A model generated the notes under the pieces. That model was not told the origin of the DNA. It was given only the letters and a program-made list of their open reading frames with translations, and did not search any database. DNA of 64,000 nt from Saprospiraceae bacterium. Lineage in GTDB: Bacteria; Bacteroidota; Bacteroidia; Chitinophagales; Saprospiraceae. Each line of letters opens with the position of its first letter. Position 1 is the first letter of the stretch. This document shows, piece by piece, positions 34,798 to 44,030 of this stretch. The stretch lies in contig JAEUUT010000060.1 in the NCBI GenBank assembly GCA_016787415.1, forward strand, positions 1 through 64,000, read 5' to 3'. A program made the translations under genes and the position numbers.

Positions 34798-35361
34798 ATG
34801 GAAAAACTAAAAAAACAATTTGAAACCATTGGTTTCTCGGGTGATGAACTGAATGACATCCTCCAGGCATTTACCCTGAAAGTATTTGCCAAAAACGATT
34901 TTTTCACAGAAGAGGGAAAAATAAGCCGGCAACTCGGGTTTATCGAAAAAGGTTTGTTTCAGTATTACATCATCAAAGAAGGAGAGGAAAAAACAACCTA
35001 TGTTTCTATCGCTGGCACCTTTCTTTCCTCGGTAACGAGTTTTGTTACCGAAACCCCCGCCCGTGAATCGGTGCGCGCACTGACCACCTCCGAAGTCTGC
35101 CTCATTACACGATCAGACTTGATGAACTTGGTACAAAAGGTGCCCCGATTCAAGGATTTTTACATCCGCCTGCTCGAATGGGCCATTTCAGGTATCGACA
35201 GTAGCCGGCACGACCTGATTGTGCTCAATGCGGAACAGCGGTATGAAAAAATGCTCTATCAGGAGCCCCATATGTTGCAACAAATTCCCTTGCAGCACCT
35301 GGCCTCCATGCTCGGTGTAACCCCACGCCATCTCAGTCGCATCAGAAAAAATATCCGATGA
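34798..35361 (+). CDS. Crp/Fnr-family transcriptional regulator
   Basis: A 187-residue regulator. It has an N-terminal cyclic-nucleotide-binding fold (GLFQYYIIKEGEEKTTYVSIAGTF, SVRALTTSEVCLITRSDL) and a C-terminal winged helix (IPLQHLASMLGVTPRHLSRIRKN) with a clear recognition helix. The binding pocket lacks the standard cAMP-contact RxS pattern, so it may respond to something else, as is common in Bacteroidota Crp-like proteins. The next two genes, an envelope protein and a DUF4386 membrane protein, are on the same strand 60-90 bp apart and could be its targets. Start ATG 34798 gives the usual length. Confidence 0.85.
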   Translation: MEKLKKQFETIGFSGDELNDILQAFTLKVFAKNDFFTEEGKISRQLGFIEKGLFQYYIIKEGEEKTTYVSIAGTFLSSVTSFVTETPARESVRALTTSEVCLITRSDLMNLVQKVPRFKDFYIRLLEWAISGIDSSRHDLIVLNAEQRYEKMLYQEPHMLQQIPLQHLASMLGVTPRHLSRIRKNIR

Positions 35362-35448
35362 CGCGGTCAGTTTCATTAATGGACATTTGTCTACTGTTTT
35401 CGCAGCAGGGCGCCTGACCTTTGTACCGTCAATAAAAACAAGACGGAC

Positions 35449-35904
35449 ATGAAAAAAATCACCCTTTTGCTACTGGTACTCGTACCGACCCTGAACGCTT
35501 TTGCCCAAAACCGTTTTCCCACCAATGAACTCAGTATCAATGGGTTTCGAAATCCTTCCATCGGTCTGGAGTACCGCTATCACCGAATCTCCGTACACGC
35601 CGGCTACTACATCACGGCGCTGGAAAGGCGCTCCACGCACAAGTTTGTAAAAACCGGCGCCACAGCATGGTTTCTTGCCATCGGAAAAAGAGAAAATCCT
35701 TCTTCCTTCTATGCAGGCGCTTCGTATCTGCGCGGTCTTAACCTGGATTACAAAGACGAAAATGCATTTGGTCTCGAACTCGGGTTCCGCTGGATGATCT
35801 GGAAGGGTTTACAGGTTCGTGTCGGCGGCATGGCACTTGCCAGCACGGGACACCGGCTCCACATCAACCCGACCTCGGGCGTCAGTTACAGTTTCTTTTT
35901 CTGA
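35449..35904 (+). CDS. Hypothetical secreted protein, possible small outer-membrane beta barrel
   Basis: A 151-residue protein with a signal peptide (MKKITLLLLVLVPTLNAFAQ). The rest alternates polar and aromatic residues, as in short beta barrels (SIGLEYRYHRISVHAGYYI, ENAFGLELGFRWM), and ends in an aromatic strand SGVSYSFFF, typical of outer-membrane proteins. No family was recognised. It sits between the Crp/Fnr regulator and a DUF4386 gene on the same strand. Confidence 0.75.
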   Translation: MKKITLLLLVLVPTLNAFAQNRFPTNELSINGFRNPSIGLEYRYHRISVHAGYYITALERRSTHKFVKTGATAWFLAIGKRENPSSFYAGASYLRGLNLDYKDENAFGLELGFRWMIWKGLQVRVGGMALASTGHRLHINPTSGVSYSFFF

Positions 35905-35972
35905 TAACGCGGTCATTGCAAATGAGACCCTTGCATGATTTCAATCTTTTCAACATTCAATTTAATCGTAAC

Positions 35973-36692
35973 ATGGAAACGACATTTGCTACTCCCAACA
36001 AAACCATCGGACTTTTGCTGATCTTGGCTGGCATCGCGCTGTTTATCCCTTACAGTATTTTATCTGTTACGTTTGAATACCCTGTGATTTTGCGGCAGGA
36101 TGTGGGTGTGATTCTCAGTAAGTTTCATGCCGGGGGAAATGCCCTGATCTGTACCTGGTGGGCATTTGCAATGGTCGGGCTGCCGCTCCTGCCTGCATAC
36201 GTACTGATTGGCCAGTCGATGGAAAAACAGGTTCCCTATGTGCGTTGGGCAACGACGATCGGCGTCATCAGCCTTATTGTTCAAATGCTGGGGTTGCTAC
36301 GCTGGACTTTTGTAGTACCCGTGTTGGCACAAAACTACCTCACAGGCAATGAAATGGCGAAGGAAGCAGCCAAAACCGCCTTTCAGGTGATTCACCAGTA
36401 TGGCGGTGTGGTGCTGGGCGAACACGTAGGCCAATTGTTTACCATTATCTGGACGATTATGATATGCCTGGCCTTTGAACGGCTGCAGATCATGCCCAAA
36501 TGGCTGACACGCTTCGGGTTTGTTGCTTCTGCTATTTACCTGCTGGCGCAAACGGAACTTTTTGCCACGGTAATGCCAGAGACACCCGTTGTGGGACTGG
36601 CAGGATTTATTGGAAGCACTTTGTGGCTGATCTGGTTGATCATGTTGGGGGTGAAATTTTTGAAAGGCGTGCGCACAAGCAATCCGGGATAA
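35973..36692 (+). CDS. DUF4386-like integral membrane protein
   Basis: A 239-residue protein with about six to seven hydrophobic helices and the layout of DUF4386 proteins (early NKTIGLLLILAGIALFIPYSIL, later IWTIMICLAFERLQIMPKWL and WLIWLIMLGVKF). Function is unknown. The ATG at 35973 (METTFATPNK) was preferred to an upstream start at 35916. It is likely in a run with the Crp/Fnr regulator and the small envelope protein. Confidence 0.78.
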   Translation: METTFATPNKTIGLLLILAGIALFIPYSILSVTFEYPVILRQDVGVILSKFHAGGNALICTWWAFAMVGLPLLPAYVLIGQSMEKQVPYVRWATTIGVISLIVQMLGLLRWTFVVPVLAQNYLTGNEMAKEAAKTAFQVIHQYGGVVLGEHVGQLFTIIWTIMICLAFERLQIMPKWLTRFGFVASAIYLLAQTELFATVMPETPVVGLAGFIGSTLWLIWLIMLGVKFLKGVRTSNPG

Positions 36693-36806
36693 GGATGTTT
36701 AATAGCCTTTTATGTGACACAATCCCTGTGGAACAACTTTTTATACATATAGTCGGGCATTCCTATACACCCCAAAATGGGGAAATATTATGTACATACC
36801 GACAAA

Positions 36807-37913
36807 ATGAACAAATCAATTCTCCAACGTACTGCTTTCATTTTTCTAGTCATTGTCCTGGCCGGCGCTATTCTGTATTTCGGCCGCCCCTTTTTGGTAC
36901 CTATTGCGCTGGCAGGTCTATTGTCCATGCTGTTATTGCCACTTGCCGGGTGGTTTGAAAAGAAAAAACTTGGGCGAGGGCTTTCCAGCGTTCTTTCCGT
37001 GCTGGTGCTTGTTGTGGGTATATCAGGGATACTGGCTTTGTTGAGTTGGCAACTTACCAATGTGACGGACGACCTGTCACAGATAAAAACTGTAGCATCC
37101 GAACGCATGGAGCAGTTGCATGTATTCGCTTCAGACCATTTGGGGATTTCGCGCGAAGAGCAGCAGAAAATGATGGAAGAAAACAAATCTTCCGGCGCCG
37201 AAAGCGCTACCAAATTAGGGGCAATGATTGTTTCGAGCCTCCTGGGAGCATTGGTTACTTTTATCATTGCGGTTGTGTACATTTTTATGTTTCTGTATTA
37301 CCGTTCGCATTTCAGGGAATTTATTCTTCAACTCGTGCCAGCAGGTAACAAGGCAGAGGCGACTCGTGTGATGGCTGAAGCGAGCCAAATAGCACAAAAA
37401 TACCTGGGCGGCCTTGGTTTGATGATCACCATGCTCTGGGTACTGTATGGAATAGGATTCAGCATTGTTGGGGTCAAAAACGCAGTATTTTTTGCTATAC
37501 TGTGCGGCATTCTGGAAATTATCCCCTATGTAGGCAACCTCACCGGCACAGCCATTACCTTGCTGATGACCATGGCTCAGGGTGGCGACACAAGCATGAT
37601 GCTGGGGGTGATCATCACTTACGGATTAGTACAATTTTTTCAAAACAATGTGCTTACACCACTCATTGTGGGCTCGGAAGTCAATATCAACCCGGTTTTT
37701 ACCATCATGGCACTTATGGCGGGTGAACTGGTCTGGGGTGTTCCAGGTATGATTCTCGCCATTCCGATGCTGGGGATTTTGAAAATTACTTTTGATCACA
37801 TTGCCGTTTTGAAACCATTTGGGTTCATTATTGGGCAGCCCAAAAAGTCTGCCGCTTCTAAAAAGAAGGAGGGTATTATCAGCAAACTGAAAGGTATATT
37901 CAAGTCAAGGTAA
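36807..37913 (+). CDS. AI-2E family transporter
   Basis: A 368-residue polytopic membrane protein of the AI-2E/PerM family. Typical features are the N-terminal helices (IVLAGAILYFGRPFLVPIALAGLLSMLLLP) and a long extracytoplasmic stretch. The conserved C-terminal block has KYLGGLGLMITMLWVLYGIGF, LCGILEIIPYVGNLTG and ITYGLVQFFQNNVLTPLIVGS. Members include sodium or potassium antiporters and a proposed autoinducer-2 exporter; the substrate is not predictable. Start ATG 36807 is chosen over 36777. The next gene begins 93 bp later on the same strand. Confidence 0.9.
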   Translation: MNKSILQRTAFIFLVIVLAGAILYFGRPFLVPIALAGLLSMLLLPLAGWFEKKKLGRGLSSVLSVLVLVVGISGILALLSWQLTNVTDDLSQIKTVASERMEQLHVFASDHLGISREEQQKMMEENKSSGAESATKLGAMIVSSLLGALVTFIIAVVYIFMFLYYRSHFREFILQLVPAGNKAEATRVMAEASQIAQKYLGGLGLMITMLWVLYGIGFSIVGVKNAVFFAILCGILEIIPYVGNLTGTAITLLMTMAQGGDTSMMLGVIITYGLVQFFQNNVLTPLIVGSEVNINPVFTIMALMAGELVWGVPGMILAIPMLGILKITFDHIAVLKPFGFIIGQPKKSAASKKKEGIISKLKGIFKSR

Positions 37914-38006
37914 ATATGTGTGTGTAGAATGGTTATCTTGCAGCGCAAACAGCCTGTTTGTCAGGCTACAGTTCCATTCCTCATTCTTTTTATAAACCTT
38001 TGTCAG

Positions 38007-38837
38007 ATGAGTTTCTTTTCACGTTTGTCTAACGGCTGGAATATGGCTATGGTTAGTTTCGACACCATACAAAAAAGGCCGTTTTTGATGTTGTTTCCGG
38101 TACTTTCACTGCTTTCTTTCATTGTAGTGTTGTCCACTTTCCTGGGAGGCTCTTACTTCTTTCTGGGCGATGAAATACAGGCAATCATGGAAGACGAGCA
38201 ATATGGAAGAGTGGTAGGCATTGCCACCCTGTTCCTGTACTACCTGGTTAATTTTTTCATCGTCATCTTCTTCAACTCAGCACTGCTGTACTGTGCCTCC
38301 AGAATTCTGGACGGAGAGGAAACCAGTGTGAGCGAAGGGCTCGAATTTGCCAATTCACGGCTGGGAAAAATCTTCGCCTGGTCGGTGGTAGCCGCCACCG
38401 TGGGTGTATTGTTGAAATTGCTCCAGGAAACGGGCAAAATTGGTCAGTTCATATCTTCCCTTCTGGGTGTTACCTGGTCGATTTTGACATTTTTTGCCGT
38501 GCCCGTGCTCATTTTCCAGGATAAAAGCGTGATGGATACCATCAAGGAATCCGGCAGGCTGATCCGCGAGAAATGGGGCGAGTCGCTGGCTGCCAATATC
38601 AGTTTCGGCATTTTCCATTTACTGGGTTTGGCGGTAGCCGCACTGGTGGTCATTTTGCTCTTCAATGTCAATATTTTCCTGGCCATTCTGATGGGCATCC
38701 TGATTTTTGCATTTGTCAGCACCTTCATTGCAACAGCGGAAACGATTTTCCTGGCAGCCATGTACAACCATGTGTGCGAAAAGCCAACCGGCAATTTCGA
38801 CGACCAGACACTTGATGGCATGTTCATTCACAAATAA
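38007..38837 (+). CDS. DUF6159-like membrane protein
   Basis: A 276-residue protein with about six transmembrane segments in hairpin pairs (LFPVLSLLSFIVVLSTFLGG, FLYYLVNFFIVIFFNSALLY, FSIAANISFGIFHLLGL-like later). It opens with MSFFSRLSNGWNMAMVSF, typical of DUF6159 proteins, as far as I remember. Function unknown. The ATG at 38007 is preferred; a longer frame from 37920 lacks support. Its stop lies 5 bp before the start of the NRDE-family gene, so they may be co-translated. Confidence 0.8.
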   Translation: MSFFSRLSNGWNMAMVSFDTIQKRPFLMLFPVLSLLSFIVVLSTFLGGSYFFLGDEIQAIMEDEQYGRVVGIATLFLYYLVNFFIVIFFNSALLYCASRILDGEETSVSEGLEFANSRLGKIFAWSVVAATVGVLLKLLQETGKIGQFISSLLGVTWSILTFFAVPVLIFQDKSVMDTIKESGRLIREKWGESLAANISFGIFHLLGLAVAALVVILLFNVNIFLAILMGILIFAFVSTFIATAETIFLAAMYNHVCEKPTGNFDDQTLDGMFIHK

Positions 38838-38841
38838 ATGC

Positions 38842-39564
38842 ATGTGCACTGTCACGTATTACCCCGGAAAAACCGGATTTATCCTGACCCACAACCGCGA
38901 TGAAGCGCCCAAACGCTCTTCGCAACAAATAACGGATGCAGAAAATCTATTCCGACACTACGTGTTCCCGCGAGATACGGGCGCCGGAGGAACCTGGATT
39001 ACTGCCGACAACACAGGGCAGGTAGCCTGTCTGCTGAACGGCGCATTTATCAAGCACCGGCATTTGCCGCCCTACCGCCGTAGCCGCGGACTGATTTTGC
39101 TGGATTGTTTTGAAGCGGCAGACCCGGTTCGATTCCTGGAAAATTACGATTTTACAGGAATCGAACCATTTACCCTCTTGTTTTTTAGCGGCAGGTCAGT
39201 GCTGGAAATGCGCTGGGACGAGTCGAAGTTGCATACCACCATGTTGCCGACCGACCAGGCACATTTCTGGTGTTCGGCTACGCTGTATCCGCCTGAAATG
39301 CAGGTGCAACGCGAGCAGGTATTCCGCAACTGGCTATCGGCACGCTTCCGGGCGCCAGAAGCGGATGATTTGTTGCGCTTGCATCGCACAGGAAGTGTAG
39401 GCGATCCGGAAAACGACTATGTGATGAACCGGCAAGAGCGCGTGCGAACAGTCTGCATTACACAGGTAGTATGTGAGGTCGCCGAAACCCGCATGCAGTA
39501 TTTCGACCTGCTGAATAACCAGGAGGATGTCCGCGCCCTAACATTACAAAGGGAATTGACTTGA
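38842..39564 (+). CDS. NRDE/TANGO2-family protein
   Basis: A 240-residue protein with the family's signature start MCTVTYY and the THNRDEAPKR motif, followed by DTGAGGTWI. The Cys right after the start may act as an N-terminal nucleophile, as in Ntn-type hydrolases. TANGO2 homologues have been linked to heme and lipid handling, but bacterial function is not settled. The ATG at 38842 places Cys at position 2. It follows the DUF6159-like gene by 4 bp and precedes a DinB-fold gene by 84 bp. Confidence 0.88.
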   Translation: MCTVTYYPGKTGFILTHNRDEAPKRSSQQITDAENLFRHYVFPRDTGAGGTWITADNTGQVACLLNGAFIKHRHLPPYRRSRGLILLDCFEAADPVRFLENYDFTGIEPFTLLFFSGRSVLEMRWDESKLHTTMLPTDQAHFWCSATLYPPEMQVQREQVFRNWLSARFRAPEADDLLRLHRTGSVGDPENDYVMNRQERVRTVCITQVVCEVAETRMQYFDLLNNQEDVRALTLQRELT

Positions 39565-39648
39565 ATTTTCGCTCAGTATCAGTGTTAAATTGTCATTTTT
39601 GCAGCACCAACGACGACACCGCATTATCAAACTTAATTTTCACTGCTT

Positions 39649-40170
39649 ATGGATGCGCGCGAAGGAACGCTTCTGATCACCAGCCAGATGTTTACTTTGC
39701 TGGATACAATTCCAAAATATGTGTACACGCGACCGGTCAGCCTGTTTCATGGCAGTACGGTCGGGCAACACTTCCGGCATATTCTGGAGTTTTACACCTG
39801 CCTGCTGGAGGGCAGCAGCAGCGACTATGTAAACTATGGTAGCCGACAGCGCAACGAAGCCATTTCAGATGATCCATATGTTGCCAAAGAGGTGCTCGAT
39901 ACTATCACTTCTGCCATCCAGAACCTGGAAACTGGCCGTATTGTGAAAGTGCAAAGTGAATTTTCGGAAATGGATGACGATCACCCGATCTATGTGTCCA
40001 GCATCGGACGCGAACTTCAGTATGCCTTCGATCATGCGGTGCATCACCTGGCTATCATCCGAATGGGTGTGGAAGCCCATTTCCCGGAAGTGCCGGTTGA
40101 TCCCGACCTAGGTGTTGCGCCTTCTACGCTGAAGCATCGGCGCACACAAGCGGTGGAAGCCGATATGTAG
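39649..40170 (+). CDS. DinB-fold protein (first copy)
   Basis: A 173-residue helical protein with His residues in VGQHFRHILEF and in DHAVHHLAIIR, spaced like the metal-binding triad of the DinB/YfiT four-helix fold. Such proteins include thiol transferases, but most members have no assigned function. It lies between the NRDE gene and a DoxX-like gene on the same strand and could share their transcript. It is not closely similar to the second DinB-fold gene at 40721. Confidence 0.82.
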   Translation: MDAREGTLLITSQMFTLLDTIPKYVYTRPVSLFHGSTVGQHFRHILEFYTCLLEGSSSDYVNYGSRQRNEAISDDPYVAKEVLDTITSAIQNLETGRIVKVQSEFSEMDDDHPIYVSSIGRELQYAFDHAVHHLAIIRMGVEAHFPEVPVDPDLGVAPSTLKHRRTQAVEADM

Positions 40171-40217
40171 GCATCGAAGTTGGTTACGAGCGAACTATTC
40201 ACCTAATTCTTTTTGTC

Positions 40218-40607
40218 ATGTCCAAAACCAATATGACTCTTTCCTGGGTATTGCGCATCATTGCTGCCATTATCCTGGGCCAAACCCTCTTTTTCAAATT
40301 TTCAGGGGCAGAAGAAAGCAAATACATTTTCAGTACGCTGGGTATGGAGCCGGCTGGTCGATACGGATCGGGCGTAGCCGAACTCATCGCGGTGGTCTTA
40401 CTTTTGATTCCTTCAACAGCAGCCTGGGGCGCCTTGCTCGGGCTGGGCGTCATCAGTGGCGCTTTGGTGTCGCACCTGACTGTGTTGGGTATCGACGTGA
40501 AAGGCGATGGCGGGCTGTTGTTTTACCTGGCTGTGGCGGTATTTGTGTGTTGCGCGGGCGTTTTGTGGCTGCATCGGGCACAAGTGCTACAGGTATTGCG
40601 CAAATAA
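40218..40607 (+). CDS. DoxX-like small membrane protein
   Basis: A 129-residue protein with four predicted helices, with the DoxX/DUF6164-like pattern (WVLRIIAAIILGQTLFFKFSG, GVAELIAVVLLLIPSTAAWGALLGLGVISG, YLAVAVFVCCAGVLWLHR). DoxX-type proteins are associated with quinone or thiosulfate chemistry in some archaea, but most bacterial members are uncharacterised. Hairpin E13 follows its stop, and the next gene converges. Confidence 0.8.
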   Translation: MSKTNMTLSWVLRIIAAIILGQTLFFKFSGAEESKYIFSTLGMEPAGRYGSGVAELIAVVLLLIPSTAAWGALLGLGVISGALVSHLTVLGIDVKGDGGLLFYLAVAVFVCCAGVLWLHRAQVLQVLRK

Positions 40608-40608
40608 T

Positions 40609-40725
40609 GCAACACGGATTGCACCGATATTAACTGATCTACACGGATTTGATTAACACGTCAGAAACTATTACGTCGTTATCAAATCCGTGTAGATCTG
40701 TTAATTCCGTGTAATCCGTGTTACA
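40609..40725. repeat. Element E13: 45-bp inverted repeat with CACGGATT words
   Basis: Arms 40609-40653 and 40681-40725 pair at about 38 of 45 positions. Words are forms of CACGGATTn and GATCTACACGGATTTG. The loop (40654-40680) is 27 nt. It lies between convergent DoxX-like and DinB-fold genes and provides the stop codon of the latter. Confidence 0.85.
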
Positions 40726-41230
40726 GGTTTTTCGCATTCAAATCCACCCCGGCATAAAAACCGAGCGCTTCTTCCTGTAAAATTTTTGTCCAGAAAGCAA
40801 CCTGGCCCGTGTGGTAGGAAAAATGTTCGGTTACATGAATGATGATACCGATTCCGGAAAGCGCAAAACCCTGCACCGAACGAACTCTGAGCAATTCATC
40901 GGGTGTCATTCGGAGCATACTTTTTTTGGCTTCCTCGACCGTTGTGGTGAGTTTTTCCAACAATTCCGCTTTTGAATAGCCTTCTTTTGCCGCAAATTCG
41001 GCATCTCGCACTCGTACGTCGTCCACGCCGCTCAGGCTGGAAATGGCGTACTGACGGATGTTGCCACTTAAATGAAGCAGGAGGTTGCCGATGCTGTTAG
41101 ATGCTTCATTCGGCCGTTTCCAGATGGTTTCTTCGGGTAACAACTCCAGGCATCGAGCAATGCGTTGGGTGCTTTCATCCATCCGGAAAATGGACTGGCT
41201 GATAAATTCATCGGCAAGTTGTTGCTCCAT
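40721..41230 (-). CDS. DinB-fold protein (DUF1572-like, second copy)
   Basis: A 169-residue helical protein with LLLHLSGNIRQY and HVTEHFSYHTGQVAFWT. The His residues match the metal site of the DinB superfamily, and the first motif resembles DUF1572-type members. It may bind a divalent metal and act as a thiol transferase, but this is not proven. Its last codons and stop lie in element E13. It is divergent from the cupin gene at 41404. Confidence 0.85.
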   Translation of the reverse strand: MEQQLADEFISQSIFRMDESTQRIARCLELLPEETIWKRPNEASNSIGNLLLHLSGNIRQYAISSLSGVDDVRVRDAEFAAKEGYSKAELLEKLTTTVEEAKKSMLRMTPDELLRVRSVQGFALSGIGIIIHVTEHFSYHTGQVAFWTKILQEEALGFYAGVDLNAKNL

Positions 41231-41403
41231 AAGTCAAGGCATTTAATTTGATAAACGACTGCGAAGGTAAGCAGCCAAGCGCCGATGCTGACGAAAATCA
41301 CCCTCCTTGTTTACCCAGATCATTGACAGGTTTTGAAGAGGCCATTCACCTTTGCGACTTCCTACCATTATGCCTTTTTCACACTGTCACTCAACGTACG
41401 ATC

Positions 41404-42261
41404 ATGCTCAAACTCATTCCAATCGAACGTAGAACGGGGCTGACCCGAGAAGAATTTATCGAAAACTACCTGAAACCCCGTAAGCCGGTAGTTTTTACAG
41501 ACCTTTCAAAAGACTGGCCTGCTACCCAAAAATGGACATTTGAGTACCTGTCCGAAAATTTCGGCGACCTGGATGTGCCGGTGGTCGACCCTAACTTTCA
41601 CCTGCCAGGCGCACATTACATGAAAAGCCATCGTACCATGAAATTCGGTGATTACCTCGCTGAAATTCAGAAGGGCCCAAGCAAACTGCGCGTTTTTTTG
41701 TGGAATATCATGGAACATGCCAAGGGACTGACCAACGATGTATCGTTCCCGACTATTTGTGATGGCTGGGCCGACAGTTATCCGTTTATGTTTTACGGCG
41801 GCGCCGGCTCGGTTACGGGCATGCACTATGACATTGATTGTTCGCATGTATTTCACACGCATTTTCTGACACGCAAGCACATTGTTTTGTTCAGCCCCGA
41901 ACAAGGCCGTTTGTTGTACCAGCATCCGTTTACGGTACAAAGTCCGGTGAATCCACTGGAACCGGATTATGAGAAATATCCGGCGCTCGACCGTGCCGTA
42001 GGTTATGAAACGGTACTGACACATGGCGAAACGCTGTTTATCCCGGCGCTCTGGTGGCATTACATTGTATATGTTGATGCCGGTTTTTCGCTGAGCCAGC
42101 GCTCTATCGACAATCCCTTTATTATGACGCGCGGACTGTTCAACATAGCCCGCCACTTTGTAGTAGATAAAGGCATGAACAAGATTGCCGGACCTGAATG
42201 GAAAAAATGGAAAGAAAAAGAATCGTATAAACGAGCAGAAAAAGCAATGGCCGAGTTATAA
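41404..42261 (+). CDS. JmjC-like cupin-fold dioxygenase (cupin_8)
   Basis: A 285-residue soluble protein of the cupin_8/JmjC type. The motif GMHYDIDCSHVFHTHF holds His and Asp of the Fe(II) site, and GETLFIPALWWHYIVY holds the second His. The N-terminal part (RKPVVFTDLSKDWPATQKWTFEYLSENFG) is characteristic of JmjC-type hydroxylases. It is expected to be a 2-oxoglutarate/Fe(II)-dependent hydroxylase; a protein substrate is possible but not known. Start ATG 41404 is preferred to 41248. A 28-bp perfect palindrome terminator follows at 42311. Confidence 0.88.
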   Translation: MLKLIPIERRTGLTREEFIENYLKPRKPVVFTDLSKDWPATQKWTFEYLSENFGDLDVPVVDPNFHLPGAHYMKSHRTMKFGDYLAEIQKGPSKLRVFLWNIMEHAKGLTNDVSFPTICDGWADSYPFMFYGGAGSVTGMHYDIDCSHVFHTHFLTRKHIVLFSPEQGRLLYQHPFTVQSPVNPLEPDYEKYPALDRAVGYETVLTHGETLFIPALWWHYIVYVDAGFSLSQRSIDNPFIMTRGLFNIARHFVVDKGMNKIAGPEWKKWKEKESYKRAEKAMAEL

Positions 42262-42310
42262 TCCACATCGGCCATTTTGCACTTTTGGTGAAAATCCCCC
42301 TACTTTTATC

Positions 42311-42344
42311 AGCAGAAGCCATTGCAATGGCTTCTGCTTTTTTA
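42311..42344 (+). terminator. Strong terminator: 28-bp perfect palindrome plus T run
   Basis: AGCAGAAGCCATTG and its exact complement form an uninterrupted 28-bp palindrome (42311-42338) with no loop bases, followed by a T run to about 42343. It fits a Rho-independent terminator of the cupin gene. Confidence 0.82.
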
Positions 42345-42468
42345 TGTTCATGGAAGTGCTTTTTACCTTGCGGATTCCTATGTGCAAAACAGCATCAACT
42401 GAATGTACCTGTACAAACTGGATGATGGTGGAAATGCACTTATATTTATGAAAAACCTCTTGTATTAA

Positions 42469-43059
42469 ATGGAAGAAAAAGCATTGCTGCAACAGGCTCT
42501 TCAGGGATTTGCAGGACTAAACGAAGCGGATTTCATGGCCTCCCTGCCCTACTGGCAGACTATTTCCTATAAAAAAGGGGATTACTTCAACCGGCATAAA
42601 AGCATCTGCAAACACCTGGGTTTCATTGAGGAAGGCGTTTTCAGGTCATTCATCATCGATGGAAAAACCGGCGAAGAGAAAAATGTATTCCTGTATTCAA
42701 CACATCATTTCGTTGTGTCTTTTAAAAGTTTTATCCAGCAAACACCCTGCGATTACCATACCCAGGCCATGACCGATGCGCGCATCATGGGTATCAGTCT
42801 GGAAGACCTGCACCATTTATACCGGCAATCGCATGCCTGGGAATGTTTCGGACGCCTGCTGGCACAGGAAGCCTTCAATATAGCCATCGGCCGTACGGAA
42901 GATTTTCTTTTCAAGTCGCCGGAGGAACGATACCTCGACCTGCTGCGAAGCCATCCCGATATTTTCAACAACATTCCACTGTATCATATCTCTTCGTATC
43001 TGGGCATCCAGGGTCCTTCATTGAGCCGGATTCGGAAAAGGCTTTTTGAAAAAAAATAA
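42469..43059 (+). CDS. Crp/Fnr-family transcriptional regulator
   Basis: A 196-residue regulator with a cyclic-nucleotide-binding-like domain (GDYFNRHKSICKHLGFIEEG, VFLYSTHHFVVSF) and a C-terminal winged helix (IPLYHISSYLGIQGPSLSRIRKRL). The Glu/Arg pattern of classic cAMP binding is missing. It is followed 90 bp later by an alpha/beta hydrolase gene on the same strand, a likely target. The effector is unknown. Confidence 0.86.
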   Translation: MEEKALLQQALQGFAGLNEADFMASLPYWQTISYKKGDYFNRHKSICKHLGFIEEGVFRSFIIDGKTGEEKNVFLYSTHHFVVSFKSFIQQTPCDYHTQAMTDARIMGISLEDLHHLYRQSHAWECFGRLLAQEAFNIAIGRTEDFLFKSPEERYLDLLRSHPDIFNNIPLYHISSYLGIQGPSLSRIRKRLFEKK

Positions 43060-43149
43060 AGTCGGCTATACGATTTTAACCCAGGTTAAGAAGATACGCT
43101 TGTGCCCGCCTGCACATTTGTGTCATCAATCACAACAAAATTTGACACA

Positions 43150-43935
43150 ATGAAAAACGCAGCATCTTCCTCCAAAACCATTGTTCTGGTACACGGCCTC
43201 TTTGTAAATCCTGCCAGTTGGACGCCCTGGAAAACCTGGTTCGAATCAAAAGGCTACACGGTTTATACCCCTGCCAACCCCGGCCATGAGGGAACCCCTT
43301 CCGATTTGAGAACAAACCCCGCGCCTGGCCTTGGCAAAATAAACTTTGAACAGGTTGTTCGGCACCTGGCTTCTTTTATCGACACCCTGCCTGAAAAACC
43401 CATCCTGATCGGCCACTCACTGGGTGGTTTGCTGGTGCAAAAGTTGCTTTCCATGGACAAAGGTGTAGCAGGCGTTCTGGTCGATGGCGCAGCGCCACTT
43501 GGAATAATTACCGGCAAATGGAGTTTCTGGAAAGCCAGTTTCCCGGTTATCAACTATTTCAAGGGCGACAGCCTCTTCATAGCCAGCAAAGCCTGGTTTC
43601 ACTATGCTTTTGGCAACACGGTATCCCGGGAAGAATCAGATAAAATTTATGACCGCATCGTGGTGCCAGAAAGCCGAAATATAGCCCGGAGTACCTTGAA
43701 AAGTTTTGCCAAAATCGATTTTACGAAGCCGCATGTACCCCTACTTTTTATCGCAGGAGAAAAGGACAATATCATTCCAGCCGACCTGAATACCAGGAAT
43801 TACAAGGCATACAAAGACCCGAACAGTGTGCGCAATTTCCGCCTGTTTGAAGGCAGGAGCCACAATATTATCGGCGAGAAAGGCTGGGAAGAGGTAGCGG
43901 GCTTTGCGTTCGACTGGATTCAACAGCAGGTCTAA
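43150..43935 (+). CDS. Alpha/beta hydrolase
   Basis: A 261-residue alpha/beta-hydrolase-fold enzyme. It has VLVHGLFVNPASW as the oxyanion region, nucleophile elbow GHSLGG, Asp in AGEKDNIIP and His in GRSHNIIGE. The substrate class (ester, lactone, haloalkane) cannot be told from sequence. No signal peptide is visible from ATG 43150, so it is probably cytoplasmic. It likely shares regulation with the Crp/Fnr gene directly upstream. A hairpin at 44031 follows. Confidence 0.9.
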   Translation: MKNAASSSKTIVLVHGLFVNPASWTPWKTWFESKGYTVYTPANPGHEGTPSDLRTNPAPGLGKINFEQVVRHLASFIDTLPEKPILIGHSLGGLLVQKLLSMDKGVAGVLVDGAAPLGIITGKWSFWKASFPVINYFKGDSLFIASKAWFHYAFGNTVSREESDKIYDRIVVPESRNIARSTLKSFAKIDFTKPHVPLLFIAGEKDNIIPADLNTRNYKAYKDPNSVRNFRLFEGRSHNIIGEKGWEEVAGFAFDWIQQQV

Positions 43936-44030
43936 GTTTGCATGCTATTTATTTCATCAATTATCCAATGTGTTTTTAATTGACAATCAACAAAATAAAA
44001 AGCACTGACGGCTATCCCTGTTTTTCTGAA

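Noticed and set aside
37920-38006. Longer start for the DUF6159-like gene
   Set aside because: The extra residues lack a conserved pattern, and ATG 38007 gives the usual N-terminus.
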